64,000 nt of DNA from Pseudomonadota bacterium (GCA_018241765.1 JAFEDD010000044.1:54885-118884); one strand, 5' to 3'. Positions 35,328 to 48,629 are shown, counted from the first letter of the stretch. Notes: generated by a model not told the origin, from the letters alone. Translations and numbers: made by a program.

Positions 35328-35699
35328 ATGGATACCGTGATCTACAGGCAGCAACGGGGTTTGAGCCTCATTGGTTTCATCTTCCTGGCCGCAGTCGTCG
35401 CCTTTGTGATGTTTACGGCGTTTCGCTGCGTGCCGGCGTGGACCGAATACTTTTCGCTGAAAAAAGTGCTGCAGCAAACGGCCAACGAATTCGGCGTCGA
35501 CGCGCAGGCGCCGGCCATTCGCGCGGCCTATGAGCGGCGCTCGGTCATCGACGATCTGCCGGTGAATGCCAAGCAGATCGAGATCCGCAAGGAAAACGGG
35601 CGCATCACGCTGGCCGTGCAATACGAGCGTCGCGTTCCGGTCGCCGGCAACATGAGTCTGGTGTTCGATTTCGACGCCACGGCAATGGGTAATCGCTAG
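35328..35699 (+). CDS. DUF4845 membrane protein
   Basis: 123-residue protein with one N-terminal membrane helix (GLSLIGFIFLAAVVAFVMFT) and a short periplasmic domain with PAWTEYFSLKKVLQQTANE. DUF4845 is almost always found between lepB and rnc in beta- and gammaproteobacteria, as here. Function is unknown. The stop codon directly abuts the TTG of rnc. Confidence 0.9.
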   Translation: MDTVIYRQQRGLSLIGFIFLAAVVAFVMFTAFRCVPAWTEYFSLKKVLQQTANEFGVDAQAPAIRAAYERRSVIDDLPVNAKQIEIRKENGRITLAVQYERRVPVAGNMSLVFDFDATAMGNR

Positions 35700-36359
35700 T
35701 TGAGCCTCGAAGCGTCTCTCGGCTACACCTTCGTCGAACCGCGCCTGCTGCGTGAGGCGTTGACGCATCGCAGTTTTGGCATGCCGCACAACGAGCGGCT
35801 CGAATTCATCGGCGACGGCGTGCTCAACTGCGTCGTGGCGTTGGCGTTGTTCAATCGCTTTCCCGAACTGAGCGAAGGGCAGCTCTCGCGCATGCGGGCC
35901 AATCTGGTCAGCCAGCCGGCGTTGCATTCGCTCGCCCAGCGGCTCGATGTGTCGCTGCATCTGCGCATCGGTGAGGGCGAAGAGAAAAGCGGGGGACGCG
36001 AGCGCCCGTCGATGCTTGCCGACGCCATGGAGGCGGTGTTTGGCGCGATCCTGCTCGATGGCGGTTTCGATGCCGCGCAGGCGGTCATCGATCGGCTCTA
36101 TGCGCATCGCATCGCGCAGGTCAATCCGCGCGAAGGTGGCAAGGATGCCAAGACGCGGCTTCAGGAATTGATGCAGGCGAAGCACTTTCCGCTGCCGGTC
36201 TACGTCGTCGACCGCGTCGAGGGCGAGGCGCACGCCCAGGTGTTCACCGTGCGTTGCAGCGTGCCGGCGCTGGGGCAGGATGGCACCGGTCGCGGCCCGT
36301 CGCGCCGTGCCGCCGAACAGCAGGCGGCGCACGCCGTGCTGAACAAACTCGGCGCTTGA
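35700..36359 (+). CDS. rnc: Ribonuclease III
   Basis: 219-residue double-stranded-RNA endonuclease that processes rRNA and mRNA. The catalytic signature reads NERLEFIGDGVLN, with the metal-binding acidic residues kept; the family usually has Ser or Ala where this protein has the Gly after Asp. DAMEAVFGAILLDGG is the second acidic site, and DAKTRLQELMQ to GPSRRAAEQQAAHAVLNKL is the dsRNA-binding domain. The start is TTG at 35700, zero bases after the DUF4845 stop, which implies coupling. Confidence 0.96.
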   Translation: MSLEASLGYTFVEPRLLREALTHRSFGMPHNERLEFIGDGVLNCVVALALFNRFPELSEGQLSRMRANLVSQPALHSLAQRLDVSLHLRIGEGEEKSGGRERPSMLADAMEAVFGAILLDGGFDAAQAVIDRLYAHRIAQVNPREGGKDAKTRLQELMQAKHFPLPVYVVDRVEGEAHAQVFTVRCSVPALGQDGTGRGPSRRAAEQQAAHAVLNKLGA

Positions 36360-36366
36360 GGCTGGC

Positions 36367-37302
36367 GTGAGCGGCTCCACCTCTCCGCGACGTGACGGCG
36401 CGACGGACGACACGGCGGCGAAGGCGATGCGTTGCGGCCAGATTGCCGTGGTGGGACGGCCGAACGTGGGCAAGTCCACGCTGCTCAATCGGTTGGTGGG
36501 CGAGAAAGTGTCGATCACCTCACGCAAGGCGCAGACGACGCGGCTGCCGCTGCGCGGCATCCTGACCACGGCGAGCGCGCAGTTCGTGTTCGTCGATACC
36601 CCGGGCTTTCAGACGCGCCATGGCGGCGAAATGAACCGGCGCTTGAACCTGAGCGTGCGGCGCACGCTCGAATCGGTCGACGTCGTGCTTTGGGTGTGGG
36701 ACGCGACGCGGCTCACGGTGGCCGATCGCGCCGTGCTCGATCTCATTCCGGCGTCGGTGCCGGTGATCGCGGTGCCGAACAAGGTCGATCTGGTGCGCGA
36801 CCGCGCCGCGTTGATGGCGAGCGTGAGTGAATTGAGCGCCGTGCGGGCGTTTGCCGCCGTGGTGCCGGTGTCGGCGAGTCGCGGCACGCAGAGCGAGGCG
36901 CTGCTGCGCGAAATCGAGACGCTGTTGCCCGAGGGCGAGCCCATGTTCGCCGCCGACGACCTGACCGACAAACCCGAGCGCTTTCTGGCCGCCGAGATCA
37001 TTCGCGAGAAGATCTTCCGCTTGACCGGCGATGAGCTTCCCTACCGCGTCGCGGTGATGATCGACAAGTACGAGCAGGAGGGCAATCTGCGCCGCATCTT
37101 TGCGGCCATCCTCGTCGACAAGGCGTCGCAGCGTCCGATCCTGGTGGGCGCCGGCGGCGAAGTGCTCAAGCGCATCGGTACCGAGGCGCGGCTCGACATG
37201 CAGCGGCTGTTTGGCGGGCCGGTCTACCTCGAGCTCTTCGTGAAGGTGAAGAGCGGCTGGTCGGAGAACGCGGCGGTGCTGCGCGACCTCGGCATCACCT
37301 GA
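36367..37302 (+). CDS. era: GTPase Era
   Basis: 311-residue GTPase that binds the 3' end of 16S rRNA during 30S assembly. G1 GRPNVGKST, G3 DTPGFQT, G4 NKVD and a C-terminal KH domain with GAGGEVLKRIGTEARLDMQR and LFVKVKSGW. GTG start at 36367, 7 bases after rnc. The short N-terminal extension (about 25 residues, charged) before the G domain is longer than in E. coli. Confidence 0.96.
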   Translation: MSGSTSPRRDGATDDTAAKAMRCGQIAVVGRPNVGKSTLLNRLVGEKVSITSRKAQTTRLPLRGILTTASAQFVFVDTPGFQTRHGGEMNRRLNLSVRRTLESVDVVLWVWDATRLTVADRAVLDLIPASVPVIAVPNKVDLVRDRAALMASVSELSAVRAFAAVVPVSASRGTQSEALLREIETLLPEGEPMFAADDLTDKPERFLAAEIIREKIFRLTGDELPYRVAVMIDKYEQEGNLRRIFAAILVDKASQRPILVGAGGEVLKRIGTEARLDMQRLFGGPVYLELFVKVKSGWSENAAVLRDLGIT

Positions 37303-37320
37303 TCAGCGGGACGTTGCACG

Positions 37321-38139
37321 GTGGCGGTTCAGGCGAAACGCTCCCCGCCGCAGCGCGCTTTCGTGCTGCATGCCTATGCCTATTCGGAGTCGAGCGCCGT
37401 GCTCGACCTGTTCACGGTGGAGCACGGGCGCATGGCGGCCATGGCCAAGGGGGCGAAGCGGCCGGCCTCGAATTTGCGCGCCGCGCTGCTTTCGCTGCAA
37501 CCGCTCGAGATCGTCTTCAGCGGGCGCGGCGAGGTGAAAACACTGATCCAGGCGCAGTGGCTGCCGGGGCAGGCGTGGCTCACCGGTCGTGCCTTGCTGT
37601 GCGGCATGTATCTGAACGAACTGCTGATCAAGCTGTTGCCGCGCGAAGACCCGCATCCGCAGCTCTTCGAGGCGTACGCCGCGACACTGTTGACGTTGGC
37701 GGGCAACGACGACGACGAACACGGCGCGATCCTGCGCGAGTTCGAGGTCCATCTGCTGACCGAGTTGGGATACGGCCTCGAGCTTGGCCGCGACGTCCGC
37801 AGCGGCGAGCCGCTGCGCGCGCAGCGGCGCTACTACTACGACCCGCTGGCCGGGCCGAGCGAGCGCGGTGGCGGGCACGCCGTCAGCGGGGCGGCGCTCC
37901 TGGCGCTGGCGTGCGGGCGCTTCGAGACGGCCGCCATCGCCGGTGAGGCGCGCGACTTCGTGCGTGACATCATCGCCTTTCATCTCGAACGGCGCAAGGT
38001 GCGCTCGAGCGGCGTTCTGCATGACCTGCACGAACTCGCGTTGCGCCTGGACACGCGCGCCGCAGCACGCAGCCGACCGGCGCGGGCGTCGACGCACGCC
38101 GCACCGCCGCACGCCGATGGTGGCGAGGTGACGTCGTGA
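37321..38139 (+). CDS. recO: DNA repair protein RecO
   Basis: 272-residue recombination mediator that loads RecA with RecR. The N-terminal OB-fold has FVLHAYAYSESSAVLDLFT and the GKAR-like MAKGAKRP; the helical C-terminal part has FEVHLLTELGYGLELGRDV and RDFVRDIIAFHLERRKVRSS. The zinc cysteines of some RecO proteins are absent. GTG start. The stop overlaps the GTG of acpS (GTGA). Confidence 0.92.
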   Translation: MAVQAKRSPPQRAFVLHAYAYSESSAVLDLFTVEHGRMAAMAKGAKRPASNLRAALLSLQPLEIVFSGRGEVKTLIQAQWLPGQAWLTGRALLCGMYLNELLIKLLPREDPHPQLFEAYAATLLTLAGNDDDEHGAILREFEVHLLTELGYGLELGRDVRSGEPLRAQRRYYYDPLAGPSERGGGHAVSGAALLALACGRFETAAIAGEARDFVRDIIAFHLERRKVRSSGVLHDLHELALRLDTRAAARSRPARASTHAAPPHADGGEVTS

Positions 38140-38582
38140 TCGTCGGCATCGGCACCGACATCGTCGCGCTCGCCCGAATCCGGGCCGCGCTCGATCGTCA
38201 CGGCGAACGCTTCGTCCGCCATGTCCTCGCGCCCGCCGAGTGGCAGCAGTGGCGCGAGCGGTTTGCGACATCGGGACGCGACGGCAGCGCGTGGCTTGCG
38301 CGGCGGTGGGCCGCCAAGGAGGCTTTCGCCAAAGCCTGCGGCACGGGCGTGCGCGCGCCGCTGACGCTCGACGGCATCGGCGTCGGGCACGACGGCGAGG
38401 GTCGACCGTGCTTCGAGCTGAGCGCGCTCATTGCCGACTTCGTCGCAGCGCGTGGCGTGCAGCGCATGCAGTTGTCGCTTTCCGACGAGCGCGACTATGC
38501 TGTCGCCTTCGTGCTGTTCGAGCGTGACGTCGCCGCGCCCGTGCCTTCGCCAACACCGCCTTTCCGTCCGCCGCTTCGTTGA
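38136..38582 (+). CDS. acpS: Holo-[acyl-carrier-protein] synthase AcpS
   Basis: 148-residue enzyme that transfers 4'-phosphopantetheine from CoA to acyl carrier protein. GIGTDIVALARI carries the Mg-binding Asp, and RRWAAKEAFAKACGTG contains the catalytic WAAKEA motif. The last 20 residues form a Pro-rich extension not usual in AcpS. It overlaps recO by 4 bases. The pdxJ gene that commonly sits between recO and acpS is absent. Confidence 0.94.
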   Translation: MIVGIGTDIVALARIRAALDRHGERFVRHVLAPAEWQQWRERFATSGRDGSAWLARRWAAKEAFAKACGTGVRAPLTLDGIGVGHDGEGRPCFELSALIADFVAARGVQRMQLSLSDERDYAVAFVLFERDVAAPVPSPTPPFRPPLR

Positions 38583-38592
38583 TTGTCCGCTG

Positions 38593-39588
38593 ATGCCACG
38601 CCGAACCCACTCTCCGTTGCCAGCCCTGTCGCTCGGCCCGATCATGACCTCGATCGAGGGCACGGAACTGTCGGCCGAGGACCGCGAGGTGCTGCGCCAC
38701 CCGCTGATCGGCGGTGTCATCTACTTTGCGCGCAACTTCGTCGATCGCGCGCAACTCGCCGCGCTGTCGGCGTCGATCAAGGCGCTGCGCGAACCGGCGC
38801 TCTTGATCGCCGTCGATCAGGAGGGCGGCCGCGTGCAGCGTTTTCGCGAGGGGTTCACGGAAATCCCGCCGATGCGCTCGCTCGGAGATCTCTGGAGCGT
38901 GCATCCGCCTTCGGCGCGGGCGCGCGCCTTCGAGCTCGGGCTGGTCATCGCCCGCGAACTCGGCGACGTCGGCGTCGATTTCAGTTTCGCACCGGTGCTC
39001 GATCTCGACTACGGCGAATCCACCGTGATCGGTCACCGCGCGTTCCACCGCGATCCGATCGCCGTGGCGGCGCTGGCGACGGCGCTGGTGCAGGGCCTGC
39101 GCGCCGAGGGTATGGCGTCGGTGGGCAAGCACTTTCCCGGCCACGGTTTCGTGGCCGGCGACACGCACTGGGAGCGCCCGACCGACGCGCGCAGCCTCGA
39201 GCAGATCATGGCCGCCGATCTGGTGCCCTTTCGTGAGCTGATTGGCGCGGGGCTCGACGGCATCATGGCCGCGCATCTCATCTTTCCGAACATCGACGCG
39301 CAGTTGGCCGGTTTCTCCCCGTTCTGGCTGCAACAGGTGCTGCGCAACCAGTTGCATTTTCGCGGTGTCATCTTCACCGACGACCTCGGCATGGTCGCCG
39401 CCCACGCGGCGGGCGATCTCGTCGCGCGTGCCGAGGCGGCGCATGACGGCGGCGCCGACATCGTGCTGCCCTGCAACGATCGGCCGGGTCTCATCGATCT
39501 GCTCGATCGCTGGAAGCCGACTCCCGAGTCGACGCTCGCGCGCAAATGGGAGCGCATGCGCCGCCGGATGCCGGGGCATCGTGAGTGA
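38593..39588 (+). CDS. nagZ: Beta-N-acetylhexosaminidase NagZ (GH3)
   Basis: 331-residue cytoplasmic glycosidase of peptidoglycan recycling that cleaves GlcNAc from anhydro-muropeptides. GH3 signatures: VDQEGGRVQRFREGF, GVDFSFAPVLDLDYG, KHFPGHGFVAGDTH (the loop His site, DTH where E. coli has DSH) and the nucleophile region IFTDDLGM. The start at 38593 gives family length. It is followed by palindromic repeat copy D. Confidence 0.94.
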   Translation: MPRRTHSPLPALSLGPIMTSIEGTELSAEDREVLRHPLIGGVIYFARNFVDRAQLAALSASIKALREPALLIAVDQEGGRVQRFREGFTEIPPMRSLGDLWSVHPPSARARAFELGLVIARELGDVGVDFSFAPVLDLDYGESTVIGHRAFHRDPIAVAALATALVQGLRAEGMASVGKHFPGHGFVAGDTHWERPTDARSLEQIMAADLVPFRELIGAGLDGIMAAHLIFPNIDAQLAGFSPFWLQQVLRNQLHFRGVIFTDDLGMVAAHAAGDLVARAEAAHDGGADIVLPCNDRPGLIDLLDRWKPTPESTLARKWERMRRRMPGHRE

Positions 39589-39634
39589 GCGGGAGGGGCG
39601 CCGCGCGCCTGAAGAAACCGGAACAGCATGGCAT

Positions 39635-39750
39635 CAACTTTTCGTTGCAATGGCGTCCATAACGGGCTTGCAGCGCAATTTTCGCAAAAGTCGACATCAT
39701 TGATAATCGGGCGCCAAGCCTGTTATGTACGTCATTTGAAAGAAAAGCTG
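39635..39750. repeat. Palindromic dispersed repeat, copy D (116 bp)
   Basis: Imperfect inverted repeat from CAACTTTTCG to GAAAAGCTG. Inner arms are GCGTCCATAACGGGCTTG and CCAAGCCTGTTATGTACG. The midpoint 39692.5 falls on GTCGAC (39690-39695). By hand, about 44 of 61 positions pair between the two halves. It lies between nagZ and uvrC and ends 25 bases before the uvrC ATG. Confidence 0.88.
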
Positions 39751-39775
39751 CTTCACCTGATGGCATGATGGCGAC

Positions 39776-41608
39776 ATGAGCGAGAGCATTCAGGAGACGC
39801 TGCAATCCCTGCCACAGCGGCCAGGCGTCTATCGCATGATCGGCGCGGCGGCGGACGGCACCGAGTCCGTGCTCTACGTCGGCAAGGCGAAGAACCTGAA
39901 GGCGCGCGTCTCGAGCTACTTCGTCAAGAGCGGGCACAGCGCGCGCATCCAGTTGATGATCGCGCAGATCCGGCGCATCGAGACGACCGTCACCCGCAGC
40001 GAAGCGGAGGCGCTGCTCCTCGAAAACAACCTGATCAAGACGCTCGATCCGAAGTACAACGTCGTCTTCCGCGATGACAAGAGCTACCCCTATCTGTGCC
40101 TGAGCGGCGACCCGTTCCCGCAGTTGCGCTTCTTCCGCGGCAAGCCGGACCGCCGGCATCAATACTTCGGGCCGTTTCCCAGTTCATGGGCGGTGCGCGA
40201 GGGCATCAACACGCTGCAGAAGGTCTTCCAACTGCGCACCTGCGAGAACACGGTGTTCGCGCACCGCTCGCGGCCCTGCATGCTCGCGCAGATCGGGCGT
40301 TGCACGGCGCCCTGCGTCGGCCACATCAGCGAAGCGGACTACGCCGCGGACGTGAAGAGCGCGGCGATGTTCCTGCGCGGTCAGCGTGACGAAGTGACGG
40401 TGGAACTGACGGCGCAGATGGAGGCTGCGGCGGCGGCGCTGCAGTTCGAGCGGGCGGCGCGCATCCGCGACAAGATCGTGCGTCTGAAGCAACTGGCCAG
40501 CCGACAGTTCGTCTCGAGTGTCAGCGACCGCGACGTCGATGTGCTCGCGCTGGTGCAGGCAAGCGGCATGATTGCCGTCAACGTGGTCGTGATCCGGGGC
40601 GGGCAGCACGTGGGCGATCGCACGCACTTTCCGGTGAAGAATGCGAGCGCGGAGCCGCTGACGGAAGCCGAGCTGACCGAAGTGCTCGAGAGCTTCATCG
40701 CGCAGCACTACATCGGGCGCGAAGTGCCGCCGACGCTGCTGTCGACGCTCGAATTCGACGTCGCCGCGCTGGCGGAGGCGCTGTCGACCCAGGTCAAGGC
40801 GCGCGTCGAAGTGCAATGCAACCCGATCGGCGAGCGGCGCGTGTGGCTGCGCATGGCCGAGGAGAATGCCCGTCTGGCGATTGCGGCCCGCCTGCGCCAG
40901 AGCGACACCGGGCATGAACGCTTGCAGGCGCTGATCAGCGCACTCGGGCTGCCCGAGGCAACGCAACGGCTCGAATGCTTCGACATCTCGCATACGATGG
41001 GCGAGGCGACGGTCGCCAGTTGCGTCGTGTTCGATCACGATGCGATGCAAAGCAACCAGTATCGGCGCTTCAACATCATGACGGTGGCCGATGGCGACGA
41101 CTATGCCGCGATGCGCGAGGCGCTGACGCGGCGGGCGGCGCGCATCGCGCGCGAGGAATTGCCGCGCCCCGACGCCTGGATCATCGACGGCGGACGCGGG
41201 CAGGTCGCCATCGCCGCTCAGGTGCTGGCGGAGGCCGGGCTGCACGATATCGTGCTGTTTGGCTCGGCCAAGGGGGTGGAGCGGCGCAAGGGGCAGGAGC
41301 AGATCGTATTTCCCGACCGCAGCGAAACGATTCGCCTCGCCGCCGATCATCCGGGATTGCATCTGATTCAACAGATGCAGGATGAAGCGCACCGCTTTGC
41401 CATTCAAGGTCACCGTGCCAAACGGGCCAAGGCGCGCGAGGGCAGCATGCTGGACGACATCAGCGGCATCGGGCCGCGCAAACGTGCGGCGCTGCTGAAG
41501 CAATTCGGAAGCGTGAAGGGGCTCGCCGCAGCGAGTGTGGAAGACATCCGGCGCGTCGCCGGAATTTCCGCTGAATTGGCCGACCGGATCTATCAGGCGC
41601 TGCATTGA
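39776..41608 (+). CDS. uvrC: Excinuclease ABC subunit C (UvrC)
   Basis: 610-residue subunit of the nucleotide excision repair nuclease that makes both incisions. The GIY-YIG domain has PGVYRMIG and VLYVGKAKNLKARVSSYF; C-terminal to it are FQLRTCENTVF, the UvrB-binding UVR motif (near residues 205-240), the RNase-H-like endonuclease domain (LECFDISHTMGEA, PDAWIIDGGRGQ) and the terminal helix-hairpin-helix pair (ISGIGPRKRAALLKQFGS). Full length. Confidence 0.97.
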   Translation: MSESIQETLQSLPQRPGVYRMIGAAADGTESVLYVGKAKNLKARVSSYFVKSGHSARIQLMIAQIRRIETTVTRSEAEALLLENNLIKTLDPKYNVVFRDDKSYPYLCLSGDPFPQLRFFRGKPDRRHQYFGPFPSSWAVREGINTLQKVFQLRTCENTVFAHRSRPCMLAQIGRCTAPCVGHISEADYAADVKSAAMFLRGQRDEVTVELTAQMEAAAAALQFERAARIRDKIVRLKQLASRQFVSSVSDRDVDVLALVQASGMIAVNVVVIRGGQHVGDRTHFPVKNASAEPLTEAELTEVLESFIAQHYIGREVPPTLLSTLEFDVAALAEALSTQVKARVEVQCNPIGERRVWLRMAEENARLAIAARLRQSDTGHERLQALISALGLPEATQRLECFDISHTMGEATVASCVVFDHDAMQSNQYRRFNIMTVADGDDYAAMREALTRRAARIAREELPRPDAWIIDGGRGQVAIAAQVLAEAGLHDIVLFGSAKGVERRKGQEQIVFPDRSETIRLAADHPGLHLIQQMQDEAHRFAIQGHRAKRAKAREGSMLDDISGIGPRKRAALLKQFGSVKGLAAASVEDIRRVAGISAELADRIYQALH

Positions 41609-41626
41609 GCATCGCAGAAAGTCAAA

Positions 41627-41654
41627 CGCCGCCCGGGCAATTGCCGGGGCGGCG
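41627..41654 (-). terminator. Hairpin between uvrC and the H-NS gene, probable terminator for the H-NS gene
   Basis: Near-perfect stem CGCCGCCCGGGCAA / TTGCCGGGGCGGCG. Read on the minus strand the stem is followed by TTTGACTTT, a weak U-run, 60 bases after the stop of the H-NS-like gene. On the plus strand no T-run follows, though it may still aid uvrC termination. Confidence 0.7.
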
Positions 41655-41714
41655 TCGAGGGTGCGAGCTGACCGTGTCGCGGGCGATTGTGCGCGGCGCG
41701 ACCGGTGTCCTCGG

Positions 41715-42023
41715 TCAGTGCTTGACGCGGTATTTCTCGAGGTCTTCTCCGGCGGCCATTGCTGCCACGACCCACTTTGGCTTGCGGCCACGGCCGGCAC
41801 CCGACCACGTCAGATCGCCCTTGCGGTACTGCACGACGGCGCTCTTCTTTTTAGCGCCGCGTGATCCCGCCGCGCCGAAACCCAATTGTGCAGCCGTCAG
41901 ATTGTGTTCACGAATCTTTGCCTTGACCTCGGCAATGATGTGATGCAATTCGGCGGCGCGGATCTTTTCCGCTTGCTGCTGCAGGTGTTTGATCTGATCC
42001 TGAATTTCTTGATAGGTTGCCAT
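41715..42023 (-). CDS. H-NS family nucleoid-associated protein
   Basis: 102-residue DNA-binding protein of the H-NS histone family, which silences AT-rich, often acquired genes. The N-terminal half is a coiled oligomerisation region (TYQEIQDQIKHLQQQAEKIR). The C-terminal DNA-binding part holds KSAVVQYR and the core WSGAGRGRKPKW, the betaproteobacterial BpH3-type motif. It has its own promoter at 42057-42085 and ends 60 bases before the hairpin. Confidence 0.93.
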   Translation of the reverse strand: MATYQEIQDQIKHLQQQAEKIRAAELHHIIAEVKAKIREHNLTAAQLGFGAAGSRGAKKKSAVVQYRKGDLTWSGAGRGRKPKWVVAAMAAGEDLEKYRVKH

Positions 42024-42036
42024 TCCAAACGTCTCT

Positions 42037-42053
42037 CCGTGTGATTGACACGG
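42037..42053 (-). other. Inverted repeat in the leader of the H-NS gene
   Basis: CCGTGT (42037-42042) and ACACGG (42048-42053) form a 6-base stem with a 5-base loop. In the mRNA the 3' arm runs directly into GGAGAG, the probable ribosome binding site, so the stem could mask it. Whether it does so is inference. Confidence 0.4.
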
Positions 42054-42056
42054 CGG

Positions 42057-42085
42057 ATTGTAAACATGCCGTTTGAACTTGGCAA
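42057..42085 (-). promoter_or_regulatory. Sigma-70 promoter of the H-NS gene
   Basis: On the minus strand TTGCCA (42080-42085) and TACAAT (42057-42062) are 17 bases apart; each matches consensus in 5 of 6 positions. Transcription would start near 42050 and give a leader of about 28 bases. The remaining gap (42086-42287) holds no gene or motif I can name. Confidence 0.7.
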
Positions 42086-42287
42086 ATCAACGTCATTGAA
42101 AGCGCCGGAATGGGCTGTTTTCAGGATCGACCGCAGGTTGCAATGATGCAATGATGCGCCGGTGTCCACGATGTGCAAACGCCGCCGTTGCCGGGTGGAA
42201 AACCATTTCCCGTCCCCTTGTTGCGCCGCGTGATTTTCGGCGATTCGGCGGGTGGTTCGGCGCCGATCGCTCGTGGATGAAGCATCG

Positions 42288-43250
42288 CTAAAGCGCGGTG
42301 GCCGACTCCACCGCCTGCATCAGTTCCGGTGTCAGGCGGCCCAGCACCTCCATCGCCTTCAGGTTTTCCTGCACTTGCGCGACGCGGCTGGCACCGGTGA
42401 TGACGGTGGAGACGTTCGGGTTGTTCAGGCACCACGCGAGCGCAAGTTGCGCCACCGTGCAGCCAAGGCCGTCGGCGATGGGGCGCAGCCGTTCGACCGC
42501 GGCGACGCGCGCCGCCTCGGTGACGCGCGCCGCCATCCATTCGTAGCCCTTCACCGTCGCGCGGCTGTCGGGCGGAACGCCGTCGCGGTATTTCCCGCTC
42601 AGCAGGCCGGAGGCAAGCGGGCTCCAGACGGTGGTGCCGAGTCCGAGATCGGTGTAGAGACGTGCGTATTCCTGCTCGACGCGGCGACGCGCAAAGAGGT
42701 TGTATTCCGGCTGCTCGGTGACCGGTTTTCGCAGGTGGTGCCGCTCGGCAATCTCCCACGCCGCGCGAATCTCGTCGGCCGACCATTCGCTGGTGCCCCA
42801 GTAGAGCGCGTGGCCGTGCTCGATCATGTCGTGCATCGCGTAGACCGTCTCCTCGATCGGCGTGTTCGGGTCGGGGCGGTGGCAGAACACGAGATCGACG
42901 TAATCGAGCTGCAACCGCCGCAGCGAGCCCTCGATCGCCTGTCGAAGGTACTTGCGGTTCAGCGTGTTTTTCTCGTTCGGGCCATCGTTCAGTCCCCAGA
43001 AGAACTTGGTCGACACGATGACCTGCGAGCGCCGCCAGCCGAGTTGCTTGAGCGCCGTGCCCATGATCGTCTCGGCGCGACCCTGGGCATAGGATTCCGC
43101 GTTGTCGAAGAAGTTGACGCCAGCGTCCCACGCCGCGGCCATGCATTCGATGGCGCAAGCCGTGTCCATCTGGTTGCCATAGGTGACCCAGGAACCGAGC
43201 GACAGGGCGGAGACTTTGAGGCCGGAGCGGCCGAGACGACGATATTGCAT
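42288..43250 (-). CDS. Aldo/keto reductase (voltage-gated potassium channel beta-subunit type)
   Basis: 320-residue NADPH-dependent oxidoreductase. [21 protein letters not shown] is the family start; the catalytic tetrad is visible as Asp in FFDNAES, Tyr in ESYAQG, Lys in VSTKFFWG and His in VFCHRPDP. The cofactor-binding end is [20 protein letters not shown]. It resembles the Kv-beta/YghZ subgroup, which reduces aldehydes such as methylglyoxal; the substrate here is not known. It is 83 bases downstream of the DegQ-like gene and may be read with it. Confidence 0.88.
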   Translation of the reverse strand: MQYRRLGRSGLKVSALSLGSWVTYGNQMDTACAIECMAAAWDAGVNFFDNAESYAQGRAETIMGTALKQLGWRRSQVIVSTKFFWGLNDGPNEKNTLNRKYLRQAIEGSLRRLQLDYVDLVFCHRPDPNTPIEETVYAMHDMIEHGHALYWGTSEWSADEIRAAWEIAERHHLRKPVTEQPEYNLFARRRVEQEYARLYTDLGLGTTVWSPLASGLLSGKYRDGVPPDSRATVKGYEWMAARVTEAARVAAVERLRPIADGLGCTVAQLALAWCLNNPNVSTVITGASRVAQVQENLKAMEVLGRLTPELMQAVESATAL

Positions 43251-43333
43251 GATGACGGGCGAGAGGTTGGAGGAGGGGCGTGCGACGCGGCGCGTGTCGC
43301 CAGCGGCAGCGTGCGGCCGATGCGGCGGGCGAC

Positions 43334-44719
43334 TCAGGTCCCCGCCGCCGAGCCTTTGCGTGCACGCAGATCGATGCGATTATCGCCGCGCAGCAGATTG
43401 AAGACCACATAGCGTCCCGACTCGCGAATCGCGCGGCGCACATCCTGCGGCGAGTTGACGAAATTGCCGTTGATGCCGAGCAGCAGATCATCGTCACGCA
43501 ATCCGATCTGCTGCGCTTCGCTGGCGGGGTCGACGGCGAGTACGTACACCCCGCGTCGGTTCAGCTCCTTCGGCAGCGACGCCAGATCGACTCCGGGCAA
43601 CTCGGTGATCTTCTCGGCGCGCAACCCTTGGGCGCGAGCGGGCGTCTCGACCATGATGCGCAGCGTGCGCCGCTCGCCCTGGCGCAGGATGCCCAGTTCG
43701 AGCGGGCTGCCGATCGGCGTCAGCCCCTGCACATTGCGCAAGTCATGCGCGCTGCGCACGCCGCGGCCGTTCGCTGTCACCACGACGTCACCCTTGCGCA
43801 GTCCGGCGCGCTCGGCCGGGCTGCCGCTGATGACCGACTCGATCAATGCGCCTTCGATCGCCGGTAGACGGTGGGTGCGGGCGATCTCCTGGGTCACCTC
43901 GCCGACGCTGGCGATACCGATGCCACCGCGCTTGACTTCGCCAAAGCGGGCGAGTTGGTCCATGACGCGCATCGCCATGTTGGTTGGCACGGCGAACCCG
44001 ATGCCCACGTTGCCGCCGGTCGGGCCGATGATCGCGGTGTTGATGCCGACCAGTTCCCCGCGCAGATTGATCAAGGCGCCGCCCGAGTTGCCGGGGTTGA
44101 TCGAGGCGTCGGTCTGGATGAAATCCTCGTAGCCCTCGATGTTGAGCCCGGCGCGACCAAGCGCAGAGACGATGCCGCTGGTGACGGTTTGCCCCACACC
44201 AAACGGGTTGCCGATCGCGAGCACATAGTCGCCGACTTGCAGCGCGTCGGATTCACCGACCCGAACAGCGGTCAGCCGCTCGGCGGGAATCTGAAGCAGC
44301 GCGACGTCGGTGGCCGGATCGGTGCCGATCAGTTTCGCGGTGAACTCGCGGCGGTCGCGCAGCGTGACGACGATTTTCGTTGCGCCCTTGATGACATGGT
44401 GGTTGGTCAACACGTAGCCGCGGGCGGCATCGACGATGACGCCCGACCCCGACGCCTGCGCTTCGCGGGAGCGCTCGGGGGTGCCAAAGAAGCGCCGGAA
44501 GAAGGGGTCGTTGAAGAGCGGGTTGTCGCTCTCCACGCTACGGGTCAGCGTCGAGATGTTGACTACGCCCGCCGCCGTCTGATTGACGATCGGCGCCAGC
44601 GTCGGCAGTGCGCCACCGAGTCCGGGCGCCGCCCGGGTGACGGGCACGCCTTGCGCAGCGACGAGTCCGCCGAGGCATGTCGCCACGAGGACACAGAGTG
44701 CGAGGCGAAGGGTGTTCAT
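43334..44719 (-). CDS. DegQ/DegP-like periplasmic serine protease (HtrA family)
   Basis: 461-residue second HtrA protease of the window. Signal peptide ([18 protein letters not shown]); catalytic triad His108 (TNHHVIKG), Asp138 (ATDVALLQI) and Ser212 ([10 protein letters not shown]); a PDZ domain from [11 protein letters not shown] and a second C-terminal PDZ from ELPGVDLAS to YVVFNLLRG. It is 10 bases after proB in an operon-like run and has no sigma-E site that I see. Domain layout is DegQ-like rather than the single-PDZ DegS. Confidence 0.9.
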   Translation of the reverse strand: MNTLRLALCVLVATCLGGLVAAQGVPVTRAAPGLGGALPTLAPIVNQTAAGVVNISTLTRSVESDNPLFNDPFFRRFFGTPERSREAQASGSGVIVDAARGYVLTNHHVIKGATKIVVTLRDRREFTAKLIGTDPATDVALLQIPAERLTAVRVGESDALQVGDYVLAIGNPFGVGQTVTSGIVSALGRAGLNIEGYEDFIQTDASINPGNSGGALINLRGELVGINTAIIGPTGGNVGIGFAVPTNMAMRVMDQLARFGEVKRGGIGIASVGEVTQEIARTHRLPAIEGALIESVISGSPAERAGLRKGDVVVTANGRGVRSAHDLRNVQGLTPIGSPLELGILRQGERRTLRIMVETPARAQGLRAEKITELPGVDLASLPKELNRRGVYVLAVDPASEAQQIGLRDDDLLLGINGNFVNSPQDVRRAIRESGRYVVFNLLRGDNRIDLRARKGSAAGT

Positions 44720-44729
44720 GGCGGCGTCG

Positions 44730-48563
<3,834 letters not shown>

Positions 48564-48603
48564 GACGGCGGGAAGGAGCGGCAACGAGGGGTCGGCGGGC
48601 AAC

Positions 48604-48629
48604 AAAAAAGGCAGCGCGCGGCTGCCTTT
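48604..48629 (-). terminator. Rho-independent terminator of rpmE2
   Basis: Minus-strand stem AAAGGCAGC / GCTGCCTTT with a short CGCG-type loop followed by TTTTTT, 55 bases after the rpmE2 stop. It separates rpmE2 from the glycosyltransferase gene; any read-through would be partial. Confidence 0.85.
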
